Source of the DNA: Acidobacteria bacterium 13_1_40CM_65_14
GTDB taxonomy: Bacteria > Acidobacteriota > Vicinamibacteria > Vicinamibacterales > CAVVIG01
Length of the DNA stretch: 49,287 nt
Assembly (NCBI GenBank): GCA_001917905.1
Contig: MNEX01000101.1
Coordinates: forward strand, 1 to 49,287
Reading direction: 5' to 3'
In this document: positions 31,877 through 40,607 of the stretch, in pieces
Numbering within the stretch: position 1 is the first letter of the stretch
Layout: each line of letters begins with the position of its first letter
Notes under the pieces: generated by a model
What the model was told of the DNA's origin: nothing
Database searches by the model: none
What the model saw: the letters and a program-made list of their open reading frames with translations, nothing else
Made by a program: the position numbers and the translations under genes

Positions 31877-33067
31877 TCTCCAAAGCAAATCTCCCCAGAA
31901 TCCCGCGAGCTGCAACACGTCCCCGAGGTGCGGCGGGCGATCCGCTTCGGCGTGCGAGATGAGACCGCTCAGCAGCATCCGGACGCGCGCATGTCCGCGC
32001 AGATCCTCCGCGAGGTACTCGGACTCGATCGACGGGATCACGTTGTCGTCCATGCCGTGCAGCAGGAAGATTGGAACGGACGGCTTCGGCGACTTCGACA
32101 CCGACAGCGCCGGATCGCCGCCGTAGTAGCTGACGAATGGCAACAGTCGCGCGCCGAGATGCACGACGTCGCGATCGTTGACGTAGCGGAGCAGCGTCGC
32201 GGACGGCTCGGGCATCCGCTTCGCCGTGTCCCGAATCGCGGCGAACTCGCGCGCCGCCTGCTCCTTGTCCACGTTGCTGTCGAGCGCCGACGCGAGCAGA
32301 AAGCGGCGCACCGCGGTGCGGAGCGGCTCGACCTGCGCGCGCGGCACGACGCGCTCGGCGACGCCGAGCAGAATGACGGCGACGCCGTAGTCGTGCGGCG
32401 CTCTCACGTACGGCTGATCCGCCGGTCGTCCCAACTGTTGCGGCGGATAGGGCTCGCTGCCCGTGCAGAGATATCGCAGGACGCGCGGCAGATCGTCATG
32501 GCCGCCGAACGCGAACACCGACGTCACGCGATTCGCGATCGAGGGGCGCGTGGCAGCCACGATCGACAGGCCGCCGCTGAAGCTGATGCCCATCAGGGCG
32601 ACCTTCTGGTTCGGCGCCAGCCCCGACTCAGTCGCCAACCAGGCCGCCGATCGCTCGATCGTGTCGGTGATCGCCGGCGTGATCTCGAACCGCGACAGCT
32701 CTGGGATGTCGGGCGTGACGATGACGACGCCGCTGGCCGAGAGGGCGCGGGCGAGCCGCGCGAGCCGCGGCTCGCCCGTGCCGGAGGGATGCAGGCCCGA
32801 GGTGAGCAGCGCGGCTCGCCGGTGCGATCCGGCCGGTTCGTACACGCGCACACGCAACGGCCCGCGCGGCGTCGGAATCGAGACGTCGTGTTCCCGTTCC
32901 GCCTTCGTATCGAAATCCGCCACGCGCCGCGCCGTGCCCTGCATGTCGGCCGCGCGAATCACGAACGACAGACCATGGATGTAGGGAAGCGCGACGAACG
33001 AGCCGGCCACGATCGCGACGAGAAAAACGACGGCGAAGACGCCGCGGCGGCGCATCACAAGGCGCAT
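31874..33067 (-). CDS. Alpha/beta hydrolase family protein, membrane-anchored/secreted
   Basis: N-terminal TM, VALMGISFSGGLSIVAA nucleophile elbow, PIFLLHGMDDNVIPSIESEYLAEDL. Confidence 0.8.
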   Translation of the reverse strand: MRLVMRRRGVFAVVFLVAIVAGSFVALPYIHGLSFVIRAADMQGTARRVADFDTKAEREHDVSIPTPRGPLRVRVYEPAGSHRRAALLTSGLHPSGTGEPRLARLARALSASGVVIVTPDIPELSRFEITPAITDTIERSAAWLATESGLAPNQKVALMGISFSGGLSIVAATRPSIANRVTSVFAFGGHDDLPRVLRYLCTGSEPYPPQQLGRPADQPYVRAPHDYGVAVILLGVAERVVPRAQVEPLRTAVRRFLLASALDSNVDKEQAAREFAAIRDTAKRMPEPSATLLRYVNDRDVVHLGARLLPFVSYYGGDPALSVSKSPKPSVPIFLLHGMDDNVIPSIESEYLAEDLRGHARVRMLLSGLISHAEADRPPHLGDVLQLAGFWGDLLWR

Positions 33068-33085
33068 GGTACACTGCGACGCCGG

Positions 33086-33178
33086 GCTGGATGGGCAGGA
33101 TGGGCAGGAAAGGCAGGAGGATGAAACGCATCGTCGCCGGTCCCGCCCTTCCTGCCGTTCCTGCCTCTCCTGCCCTCA
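33086..33178. repeat. GGCAGGA-unit hairpin
   Basis: GGATGGGCAGGATGGGCAGGAAAGGCAGGAGG...CCTTCCTGCCGTTCCTGCCTCTCCTGCCC. Confidence 0.8.
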
Positions 33179-33834
33179 TGCGTAAGCTCGTAATCGCCAT
33201 CGACGGTCCGTCCGGCGCCGGAAAGGGGACCGTGGCCCGCGCGATCGCGGCGGAGCTCGGCTACCGTCACGTCGACAGCGGCGCCATGTACCGCGCCGTC
33301 GGCTGGAAAGCCATCCGCGACGGCGTGCCGCTCGACCATGACCAGGCGGTTGCGGCGCTCGCTTCGCGGTCGCCCATCCACGTAACCGATGAGGCCGTGA
33401 CGATCGACGGCTATGACGTGACGCGCGCGATTCGGACGCCAGAGATCGATCGCGCGGCGGCGGCGGTCGCCAGGCTGCCGAGCGTCCGCGCGGTGCTCGT
33501 CGATCGGCAGCGTGAATTCGGCGCGGACGGCGGGATTGTGATGGAAGGACGTGACATCGGCACCGTCGTCTTCCCCAATGCCGACGTGAAGGTCTATCTC
33601 GACGCGTCACCCGAAGAGCGCGCACGCCGGCGTGCCAGCGATCCCGCGCACACGGGTGGACCGTCGGCGGTGTCCGACGTCGTCACGCTGCTGACCGCGC
33701 GCGACGAGCTCGATCGCACGCGCAAAGCGTCGCCGCTCTATGCGGCGCCCGATGCGGTCGTCGTCGATACGACCGGGAAATCGGTCGATGAGGTCGTGCG
33801 CGATGTGCTGGAAGTCGTTCGCGCGAAGGTGTAG
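33178..33834 (+). CDS. cmk: Cytidylate kinase
   Basis: KLVIAIDGPSGAGKGTVARAIAAELGYRHVDSGAMYRAV...IVMEGRDIGTVVFPNADVKVYLDAS. Confidence 0.96.
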   Translation: MRKLVIAIDGPSGAGKGTVARAIAAELGYRHVDSGAMYRAVGWKAIRDGVPLDHDQAVAALASRSPIHVTDEAVTIDGYDVTRAIRTPEIDRAAAAVARLPSVRAVLVDRQREFGADGGIVMEGRDIGTVVFPNADVKVYLDASPEERARRRASDPAHTGGPSAVSDVVTLLTARDELDRTRKASPLYAAPDAVVVDTTGKSVDEVVRDVLEVVRAKV

Positions 33835-33933
33835 GGGCGGACCCGCGTGCCTGCCCTGAGCGCTCGTCCGTCGACAGGCTCGGGACGAGCGTCGAAGGGT
33901 CCGCCCCGGGCCGACACATGGGTCGGCCCCTAC
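33831..33933. repeat. 103-bp nested inverted-repeat element
   Basis: Ends GTAGGGGC / GCCCCTAC; inner GGGGCGGACCC / GGGTCCGCCCC; central CGCTCGTCCGTCGACAGGCTCGGGACGAGCG. Confidence 0.88.
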
Positions 33934-34484
33934 TTCCGATCTTTGTAGTCCTCCGAGGAAGCCGGGTCGAGCTCCCACCGGTGTTTGTCGCGCTCGATCA
34001 CCTTCTCGCTGGCTTTGAGCGGCTCGTTGTCGTCGTACTCCAGGCCGAGCGCCTTGCCGATGTCGTCGACGATGTCCTGATCGGGCGTCGGGTTGTCGCC
34101 GCCGGGCGCTTCTTCGCCGGTGAAGTACGCATCCTCGAGATCGACGTCGACGTCGCCGCCCGTGATCTCCGGCGACATGTTCCGGTGTTCGAGCTGGTGC
34201 TCAGCCATTTCAGCTCGTCCCGACCGCGCGGCCGAACTGTGCCGGTCCATGTTGAGCGACGAAGGCGGCGTCTGGACCGTTTCGTCGAGCGTGCGCCGAA
34301 CCCGGTCGAGGCGAGGTGTTTTCCGGGTCGCCGTCTTTTTGGCGGACCGCTTGGGCGCGGCTGCACGCTTTGTTCGAGCGCTCCTCGTCGGGCGTTTAGC
34401 CGAACGCTGTGCGGCCGCACGTTTCTTGCCTCTGGCAGCCGGTTTCGCTCGCCGTACTCGCTGTCCGGCTTTGCGTTTGGCCAT
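33930..34484 (-). CDS. DUF6335-like protein with Lys/Arg/Ala-rich N-terminal tail
   Basis: N-term MAKRKAGQRVRRAKPAARGKKRAAAQRSAKRPTRSARTKRAAAPKRSAKK; C-term SPEITGGDVDVDLEDAYFTGEEAPGGDNPTPDQDIVDDIGKALGLEY...KHRWELDPAS. Confidence 0.6.
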   Translation of the reverse strand: MAKRKAGQRVRRAKPAARGKKRAAAQRSAKRPTRSARTKRAAAPKRSAKKTATRKTPRLDRVRRTLDETVQTPPSSLNMDRHSSAARSGRAEMAEHQLEHRNMSPEITGGDVDVDLEDAYFTGEEAPGGDNPTPDQDIVDDIGKALGLEYDDNEPLKASEKVIERDKHRWELDPASSEDYKDRK

Positions 34485-34504
34485 CGTTGCCGTCCTTTCG
34501 AACC

Positions 34505-34548
34505 TTGACAGTTTGCCGATAAGTGTCGTACTCTCTGTTGCTTATCGG
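34505..34548 (+). promoter_or_regulatory. Candidate promoter plus dyad upstream of rpsA
   Basis: TTGACA (34505-34510); inverted repeat CCGATAAG-17-CTTATCGG (34516-34523/34541-34548). Confidence 0.45.
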
Positions 34549-34624
34549 AATTCAGGAATACCTTGCGGGGGCCGGCACCCGCTCACCAATACCGGTAATT
34601 GATCGACAGGAGGACGCGCAAGGC

Positions 34625-36427
34625 ATGGCGAACGTTGAAGACGAGAACCCCCCCGGTCCACATCCAGCCCGCGGAACGGGCGCGGCAACAGTGGACCGCG
34701 ACGCCCGCGGAGATCGCGGCGGACTCAAAGCCCGGCCGCGTGAAGACGACGAGCAGATTGATCCGGAAGAATACGCGAAACTGCTCGATTCCTACGATAG
34801 CAGCTTCCGGAACATCGCGGAAGGCGAGGTCGTCAAGGGCACGGTTCTCAAAGTCACCCCCTCAGAAGTGATCGTCGACGTCGGCTACAAGTCCGAAGGC
34901 ATCATCCAGGTCGACGAATTCCTCGACGAAAACGGCGAAGTCACTGTCCAGCCCGGCGACATCGTCGACGTGCTGCTCGAGCGCACGGAAGATCGCGAAG
35001 GCTACGTCGTCCTCTCGCGCGAAAAAGCCGAGAAGATGAAAATCTGGGACGAGGTCGAGAAGGCCTATGCGGAACGCAAGGTCGTCATTGGCCGCGTCAT
35101 CGAGCGGATCAAGGGCGGGCTCGCCGTCGACATCGGCGTGCGCGCGTTCCTGCCCGGATCGCAGATCGACGTGCGTCCCGTGAGAAACCTCGACGCGCTG
35201 CGCGGACAAGAGCTGCGCATGCGCGTCATCAAAGTGAACAAGAAGCGCGGCAACATCGTGCTGTCGCGCAAGGCGCTCCTCGAAGAGGAGAACGCCGAGA
35301 AGAAGAAGCACACGCTCGAGACGCTCGCCGAAGGCAAGGTGCTCAAGGGCGTCGTCAAGAACATCACCGACTACGGCGCGTTCATCGATCTGGGCGGTAT
35401 CGACGGCCTGCTGCACATCACCGACATGTCGTGGGGCCGCGTCGGCCACCCGTCCGAGCTCTTCAAGGTGAACGACGAGATCGACGTCATCGTGCTCAAG
35501 TACGATCCGGCGACCGAGCGCGTCTCGCTCGGCCACAAGCAGCTGATTACCGATCCCTGGGCGAACGTGATGGATCGGTATCCGGTCGGCGCGCGCATGT
35601 CGGGCAAAGTCGTCAGCCTCACCGACTACGGTGCGTTCGTGGAGCTCGAAGCGGGCGTCGAAGGGCTCATCCACGTCAGCGAGATGTCGTGGAGCAAGCG
35701 CGTCAAGCACCCCTCGAAGATCCTCAACGTCGGCGACAACGTCGACGCGATGGTGCTGGGCGTCGATCCGACGGCGCGGCGCATCTCGCTCGGCTTGAAG
35801 CAAGTCGAGAGCAATCCGTGGCACGACCTCGCCGACAAGTATCCGGTCGGATCGAAAATCAACGGCAAGGTGCGCAATCTCACCGAGTTCGGCGCGTTCG
35901 TCGAAGTGGAAGAGGAGATCGACGGCCTCATTCACATCTCCGACATGTCGTGGAGCAAGCGGATCAAGCATCCGTCCGAGGTGCTGAAGAAAGGCGATGT
36001 CGTCGAGGCGATGGTGTTGAACATCGACGCCGAGAATCAGCGCCTGTCGCTCGGTCTGAAGCAGCTCGCCACGGATATCTGGGACGACTTCTTCTCGCGG
36101 CACCACGTCGGCGACACGGTCGAAGGCAAGGTCGTCCGGATGACGAACTTCGGCGCGTTCGTGGAGCTCGACGAGGGGATCGAGGGCCTCATCCACGTGT
36201 CCGAGTTCGACGAGTCGCATCAGCAGGGCAAGTCGGCGGAGAAGATCGAGCTGAACGTCGGCGAAACGTACCCGATGAAGATCATCAAGCTCGCGCCGGC
36301 CGAACGGAAGATCGGACTCTCGATTCGCGCGCTCAAGTCGGATGAATTCCGCGCCGACTGGGAGGCGTATCAGGAGAGCGCGGGCGACGGCACCGCGACG
36401 CTCGGCGAGCACTTTCGGAACCGGTAA
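34625..36427 (+). CDS. rpsA: 30S ribosomal protein S1 (six S1 domains)
   Basis: Repeated S1 motifs (KGVVKNITDYGAFIDLGGIDGLLHITDMSW..., GKVVSLTDYGAFVELEAGVEGLIHVSEMSW..., etc.). Confidence 0.95.
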   Translation: MANVEDENPPGPHPARGTGAATVDRDARGDRGGLKARPREDDEQIDPEEYAKLLDSYDSSFRNIAEGEVVKGTVLKVTPSEVIVDVGYKSEGIIQVDEFLDENGEVTVQPGDIVDVLLERTEDREGYVVLSREKAEKMKIWDEVEKAYAERKVVIGRVIERIKGGLAVDIGVRAFLPGSQIDVRPVRNLDALRGQELRMRVIKVNKKRGNIVLSRKALLEEENAEKKKHTLETLAEGKVLKGVVKNITDYGAFIDLGGIDGLLHITDMSWGRVGHPSELFKVNDEIDVIVLKYDPATERVSLGHKQLITDPWANVMDRYPVGARMSGKVVSLTDYGAFVELEAGVEGLIHVSEMSWSKRVKHPSKILNVGDNVDAMVLGVDPTARRISLGLKQVESNPWHDLADKYPVGSKINGKVRNLTEFGAFVEVEEEIDGLIHISDMSWSKRIKHPSEVLKKGDVVEAMVLNIDAENQRLSLGLKQLATDIWDDFFSRHHVGDTVEGKVVRMTNFGAFVELDEGIEGLIHVSEFDESHQQGKSAEKIELNVGETYPMKIIKLAPAERKIGLSIRALKSDEFRADWEAYQESAGDGTATLGEHFRNR

Positions 36428-36457
36428 TCGGTAAGGGCTGACAGGGCTGGGGGCAGC

Positions 36458-36814
36458 ATGACGAACGGCAGCATGACGAAGGCGGAGCTGGTCGAGGAAG
36501 TATCGCGCGTCTCGGACCTGACGAAGAAACACTCCGAAGTCATCGTCGACACGGTGTTCAAGAGCATCATCGACGCGCTGCATCGCGGCGAGAAGATCGA
36601 GCTCCGCGGGTTCGGCAGCTTCCGGCTCCGAAAGCGCGAGCCGCGCAAGGGCCGCAACCCGAAGACCGGCGACAAGGTCGACGTGCCGCCGAAGAAGGTG
36701 CCGTACTTCAAGCCCGGCAAAGAGCTGAAAGAGCTGATCAACAAGGAACCGGCGCCGCCCGCCAACGCGCCGGCTGGAGAAACGAACGCGCCGCCGGACG
36801 CGATGGCGGTCTGA
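36458..36814 (+). CDS. HU/IHF family DNA-binding protein
   Basis: MTKAELVEEVSRVSDLTKKHSEVIVDTVFKSIIDALHRGEKIELRGFGSFRLRKREPRKGRNPKTGDKVDVPPKKVPYFKPGKEL. Confidence 0.95.
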   Translation: MTNGSMTKAELVEEVSRVSDLTKKHSEVIVDTVFKSIIDALHRGEKIELRGFGSFRLRKREPRKGRNPKTGDKVDVPPKKVPYFKPGKELKELINKEPAPPANAPAGETNAPPDAMAV

Positions 36815-36816
36815 GA

Positions 36817-36903
36817 AAGTCTGAAGCTTGAAGTCTGAAGTCTGAAGAAGTTGAGGTTTGGAACCAGGCACGTCAGACTTCAGACTTCGTACTTCAAACT
36901 TTC
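36817..36903. repeat. GAAGTCTGAA-unit hairpin
   Basis: AGTCTGAAGCTTGAAGTCTGAAGTCTGAAG...GTCAGACTTCAGACTTCGTACTTCAAACTTTC. Confidence 0.8.
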
Positions 36904-37407
36904 ATGGAGCGTCTCTGGTCGCCGTGGAGGCTCGCGTACGTGACGGGCGCGAGCGGTGCCAGCACCAGCAACGCCTGCATCTTCTGCAACACCGACGAAC
37001 CCGGCCGTGACGAACTGATTCTCGTTCGCGGCCGGGTTTCGTACGTCGTCCTCAATCTGTATCCCTACAACAACGGACACCTGATGGTCGTGCCCAACCG
37101 GCACGTCGCGACGCTTGAAGCGACCGACCCGGAAGAGCGCGACGAGCTGATGTGCTTCACGCGGCACGCCGAGATCGCGTTGACCGAGGCGTACACACCG
37201 CAGGGCCTCAACATCGGCATCAACCTCGGGCGACCGGCCGGCGCCGGCGTCGTCGATCATCTGCACGTCCACGTCGTGCCGCGCTGGAACGGCGACACCA
37301 ACTTCATGACGGTCGTCGGCGAGGTGCGCGTGCTGCCTGAGGATCTCGGGGCGACGAAGAAGCGTCTGCAGCCTATCTTCGAAAGGCTGGCTCGCGAGGA
37401 CCGGTAA
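36904..37407 (+). CDS. HIT family protein
   Basis: YNNGHLMVVPNRHVATLE and DHLHVHVVPRWNGD (HxHxHxx). Confidence 0.95.
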   Translation: MERLWSPWRLAYVTGASGASTSNACIFCNTDEPGRDELILVRGRVSYVVLNLYPYNNGHLMVVPNRHVATLEATDPEERDELMCFTRHAEIALTEAYTPQGLNIGINLGRPAGAGVVDHLHVHVVPRWNGDTNFMTVVGEVRVLPEDLGATKKRLQPIFERLAREDR

Positions 37408-37415
37408 CCGGTCGA

Positions 37416-37576
37416 ACCACGGAACACACGAAACACACGAAACCACGAAACCACGAAAGAACGAAAGCACGAAGGCACGAAAGCACGAAGGCACGAAAAA
37501 GACGAAAACGCTAACCCCGAACCGTACAAGAATTCGTTTCGTGGTTTCGTGGTTTCGTGTTTTTGTGGTTCGTGGA
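37416..37576. repeat. Long CACGAAA-unit hairpin (~160 bp)
   Basis: ACACGAAACACACGAAACCACGAAACCACGAAAGAACGAAAGCACGAAGGCACGAAAGCACG...TTTCGTGGTTTCGTGGTTTCGTGTTTTTGTGGTTCGTGG. Confidence 0.88.
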
Positions 37577-37582
37577 TAAGCT

Positions 37583-38731
37583 GTGACGATGGTTCTAGAG
37601 CTCACCTCCGAGCAACGCGCCTTCAAGGAAACCGCCCAACGGTTCGCCCACGAGATCGTCGCGCAGCGCGCCGCCGGCATCGACAAATCGGGCGAGTTCC
37701 CGGCCGACGTGCTGCACGCAGCGGCGACGGAGGGGTTGTGCGGCGTCACGATCCCGAAAGCGTGGGGCGGGCTCGGGCGCGATTACGTCAGCTACGCGCT
37801 GGCGATTGAAGCGATCGCCAAGGCGAGCGCGACGGTCGCCGTGTCGCTGTCGGTGACCAACTCACTGGTCGCCGAAGTCATCGCGCACGCCGGACGCGCG
37901 CCGCACAAGGAGCGCTGGCTGCGCCGGCTCGCGAGGGGTGAAGCGATTGGCGCGTTCGCCTTGTCAGAGCCGGACGCCGGCACCGACGCCGCGAATCAGA
38001 AGACGGCCGCGACCAGGTCAGGCGACGGCTACCGCATCCGCGGACAAAAAGTGTGGGTGGCGAACGCCGAGGAAGCTGCCGTCGCGATCGTCTTCGCGTG
38101 CACGCGTCCGGGACTGCGCGGGCAGGGCGTGACGGCGTTCCTCGTGCCGATGGACACGCCCGGTATCACGCGGACGGCGCGGGCCGATTCGCTCGGCGTT
38201 CGCGGACTCGGCTGCATGGATCTCGATCTCGACATCACCGTCGCCGACGATCACGTCCTTGGCGACGTCGATCAGGGATTCCGGCTGGCGATGTGGGCGC
38301 TGCAGGGCGGCCGCGTGGCGATTGCCGCGCAGGCGCTCGGCATCGGCGAGGCCGCGCTCGACGAGGCGCTCGCGTACGCCAAGCAACGCGAGCAGTTCGG
38401 TCAGCCGATTGCGAACTACCAGGCCATTCAGTGGATGCTCGCCGACATGGCGACCGAGCTCGAGGCCGCGCGGATGCTGACGCTCAAGGCCGCGGCCGCG
38501 AAAGATCGTCAGGAGAAGAGCAGCGTCGAAGCGTCGATGGCGAAGCTCGCCGCGTCCGAGGCGGCCCACAAGGCGGCCGACAAGGCGATGCAGGTGCTCG
38601 CCTCGGCCGGCTACCGCCGGGGGTCGGTCGTCGAGCGCCTGTTCCGCGATGTGCGCGCCACGGAAATTTATCAGGGCACCTCCGAAGCGCAGCGTATGAT
38701 TATCGCCGCCAACATTCTCGCTCACGTCTGA
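37583..38731 (+). CDS. Acyl-CoA dehydrogenase
   Basis: GAFALSEPDAGTDAANQKTAA...GYRIRGQKVWVANA...REQFGQPIANYQAIQWMLADMATELEAAR...EIYQGTSEAQRMIIA. Confidence 0.95.
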   Translation: MTMVLELTSEQRAFKETAQRFAHEIVAQRAAGIDKSGEFPADVLHAAATEGLCGVTIPKAWGGLGRDYVSYALAIEAIAKASATVAVSLSVTNSLVAEVIAHAGRAPHKERWLRRLARGEAIGAFALSEPDAGTDAANQKTAATRSGDGYRIRGQKVWVANAEEAAVAIVFACTRPGLRGQGVTAFLVPMDTPGITRTARADSLGVRGLGCMDLDLDITVADDHVLGDVDQGFRLAMWALQGGRVAIAAQALGIGEAALDEALAYAKQREQFGQPIANYQAIQWMLADMATELEAARMLTLKAAAAKDRQEKSSVEASMAKLAASEAAHKAADKAMQVLASAGYRRGSVVERLFRDVRATEIYQGTSEAQRMIIAANILAHV

Positions 38732-38780
38732 AGCCTGACGGCTGGCGCCTGCGGCCACGCCGAGCCGAGGACATGGGAAT

Positions 38781-38842
38781 CCGAGGCGAGGCGTCAGCGT
38801 CAGTTCGCGGCGGGGGTGGGGCCCCGCCGCCAGTGAAAGAAA
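38781..38842 (+). repeat. Interspersed element, copy E (right half)
   Basis: GGCGAGGCGTCAGCGTCAGTTCGCGGCGGGGGTGGGGCCCCGCCGCCAGTGAAAG immediately upstream of the glycosylasparaginase gene. Confidence 0.75.
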
Positions 38843-38851
38843 GAGAGCGCC

Positions 38852-39973
38852 GTGACGAAAAAGCTGAACCGTCGTGACTTCGTTCGAACCACTACCGCGG
38901 CCGGCATCGCGGCAGCGGCCGCATCCAAACCCCTGTTCGGTCAGGCGCCGACGGTCATGACGCCGAAGAGCGTCAAGCCGTGCGTCGTCGCTTCGTCGAA
39001 CGGCAACCGATCGAAGGACGCCGACGGCGTCACGTGCGTTGCCAAGGCGTTCAAGATGATGACCGAGGGCGCCGACGTGCTCGATGCGCTCGTCGCCGGC
39101 GTCTCGATCGTCGAGCTCGATCCGAATCAGACCGGCGTCGGCTGGAGCGGTCTGCCGAACGCCGATGGCGTCGTGCAGCTCGATGCGTCGTGCATGCACG
39201 GGCCGAAGAAGCGCGCCGGCGCGGTCGCCGGCATCGAGGGTGTGCGCGCACCTGCGCGGGTTGCGCAGCTCGTCGCCGAAGAAACCGACCATCATCTGCT
39301 CGTCGGCAAAGGCGCGCAGGACTTCGCGCGCGGCATGGGGATCAAGATCGAGGAAGGCCTCATCAACGAGACGGCGCGCAAGCAGTGGCTCGAGTGGAAG
39401 CGGCGCACCGATCCGCTGCACTACCTCGATCCCAAGACCCGTGCGCAGGCGTGGTACGACGCGGGTATGCAGATGGTCCGCGAGGGATTGATCGACGGCG
39501 AGCACTACTGGGGAACGATCAACTGCGACGCCGTCAACGCCAAGGGCGAGATCTGCGGCGTGACGACGACCAGCGGCCTGGCGTGGAAGATCCCGGGCCG
39601 CGCGGGCGACTCGCCGATTCTCGGCGCGGGCCTCTACGTCGACGGCGACGTCGGCGCCGCCGGTTCGACCGGCCGCGGCGAGGCGAACCTGTACAACCTC
39701 AGCTCGTTCGTGATCGTCGAGGAGATGCGCCGCGGCGCGCATCCGAAAGATGCCGCGATGACCGCGCTGAAGCGGGTCGCGAAGAACACGATCGAGAAAC
39801 GTCTTTTGAACTCGAAAGGTCAGCCCAACTTCGGATTGAGCTTCTACTGCCTGAACGCGAAGGGCGAGTACGCGGGCGTCGCCATGTACGAGTCGACGTA
39901 CGCGGTGTGCACGGAGAACGGTCCGCAGACGCTGCAGACCGACGCGCTGTACGCCGGTCGTCCGACCGATTAG
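38852..39973 (+). CDS. N4-(beta-N-acetylglucosaminyl)-L-asparaginase family Ntn-hydrolase, Tat-type signal
   Basis: LNRRDFVRTTTAAGIAAAAASKPLFGQ; ELDPNQTGVGWSGLPNADGVVQLDASCM; WGTINCDAVNAKGEICGVTTTSGLAWKIPGRAGDSPILGAGLYVDGDVGAAGSTGRGE. Confidence 0.92.
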   Translation: MTKKLNRRDFVRTTTAAGIAAAAASKPLFGQAPTVMTPKSVKPCVVASSNGNRSKDADGVTCVAKAFKMMTEGADVLDALVAGVSIVELDPNQTGVGWSGLPNADGVVQLDASCMHGPKKRAGAVAGIEGVRAPARVAQLVAEETDHHLLVGKGAQDFARGMGIKIEEGLINETARKQWLEWKRRTDPLHYLDPKTRAQAWYDAGMQMVREGLIDGEHYWGTINCDAVNAKGEICGVTTTSGLAWKIPGRAGDSPILGAGLYVDGDVGAAGSTGRGEANLYNLSSFVIVEEMRRGAHPKDAAMTALKRVAKNTIEKRLLNSKGQPNFGLSFYCLNAKGEYAGVAMYESTYAVCTENGPQTLQTDALYAGRPTD

Positions 39974-40024
39974 GTCCGGCTGAAGCCGGACGCCACATCG
40001 TTGTGCAGACCGACGCGCTGTACG
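39933..40024. repeat. 21-bp direct repeat flanking a palindrome at the asparaginase 3' end
   Basis: TGCAGACCGACGCGCTGTACG at 39933-39953 and 40004-40024; GTCCGGCTGAAGCCGGAC between them. Confidence 0.9.
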
Positions 40025-40040
40025 AGGGCAGCGCCACGGA

Positions 40041-40607
40041 CTAGCGCGGATCGTCGGGCGATCCGGGAGCGATTCCCTTCGTCTTGAAGGCGCCCGTCGC
40101 GAACTCGGCGGACTGGCCTTTCGGAATCGACAGCGACTTCCAGTTCGGCGACGCGAGGTGGCGCGCGACGTACACGATCTGGCCGACGTGATACGCCGTG
40201 TGCGTCGCCGATCGGCTCAGCGCCTCCGGCACGAGAAACGCTTCGCCGCGGATCGACACGCGGCGATCGAGGTCCTCCGGCGTGAGGGCCTCGATTGATC
40301 CGAGCGCGATCGCCCAGCCTTCATTCCACCATCGCAGGATCTCCTCGCGCGTGACCTGCTCCGGCATCTCGAACTCGTCGTCGCGATGGCGATCGGGCTT
40401 TTCGCCGTCGGTCGTCAGGAAATCCCTGAACCGCGACCGCAGATTTCCCGCGACATGCTTGACGATGACCGCGATGCTGTTCGAGTCGGGGTCGATCTGT
40501 TTGTGCAGGTCTGCATCGGTCGGCACCTGCGCGATCGCCTTATCGGCAAGCGCCTTGTAATTCCTGTAAGTGCGGACGACGTCGCGCAGGTAGGCGTGGC
40601 TATCCAA
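40041..40607 (-). CDS. DinB/DUF1572 family protein
   Basis: NSIAVIVKHVAGNLRSRFRDFLTTDGEKPDRHRDDEFE...ATHTAYHVGQIVYVARHL (His metal site pattern). Confidence 0.85.
   Translation of the reverse strand: MDSHAYLRDVVRTYRNYKALADKAIAQVPTDADLHKQIDPDSNSIAVIVKHVAGNLRSRFRDFLTTDGEKPDRHRDDEFEMPEQVTREEILRWWNEGWAIALGSIEALTPEDLDRRVSIRGEAFLVPEALSRSATHTAYHVGQIVYVARHLASPNWKSLSIPKGQSAEFATGAFKTKGIAPGSPDDPR

Noticed and set aside
37416-37576. Regular short repeats (CACGAAAG...) considered as a CRISPR array
   Set aside because: Units are ~9 nt, contiguous, degenerate and inverted around a loop; no ~30-nt spacers and no cas genes in the window.
38980-40044. Alternative-frame ORF over the glycosylasparaginase gene
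   Set aside because: Low-complexity Arg-rich translation; only its last residues (QTDALYEGSATD) are meaningful, as the displaced gene end.
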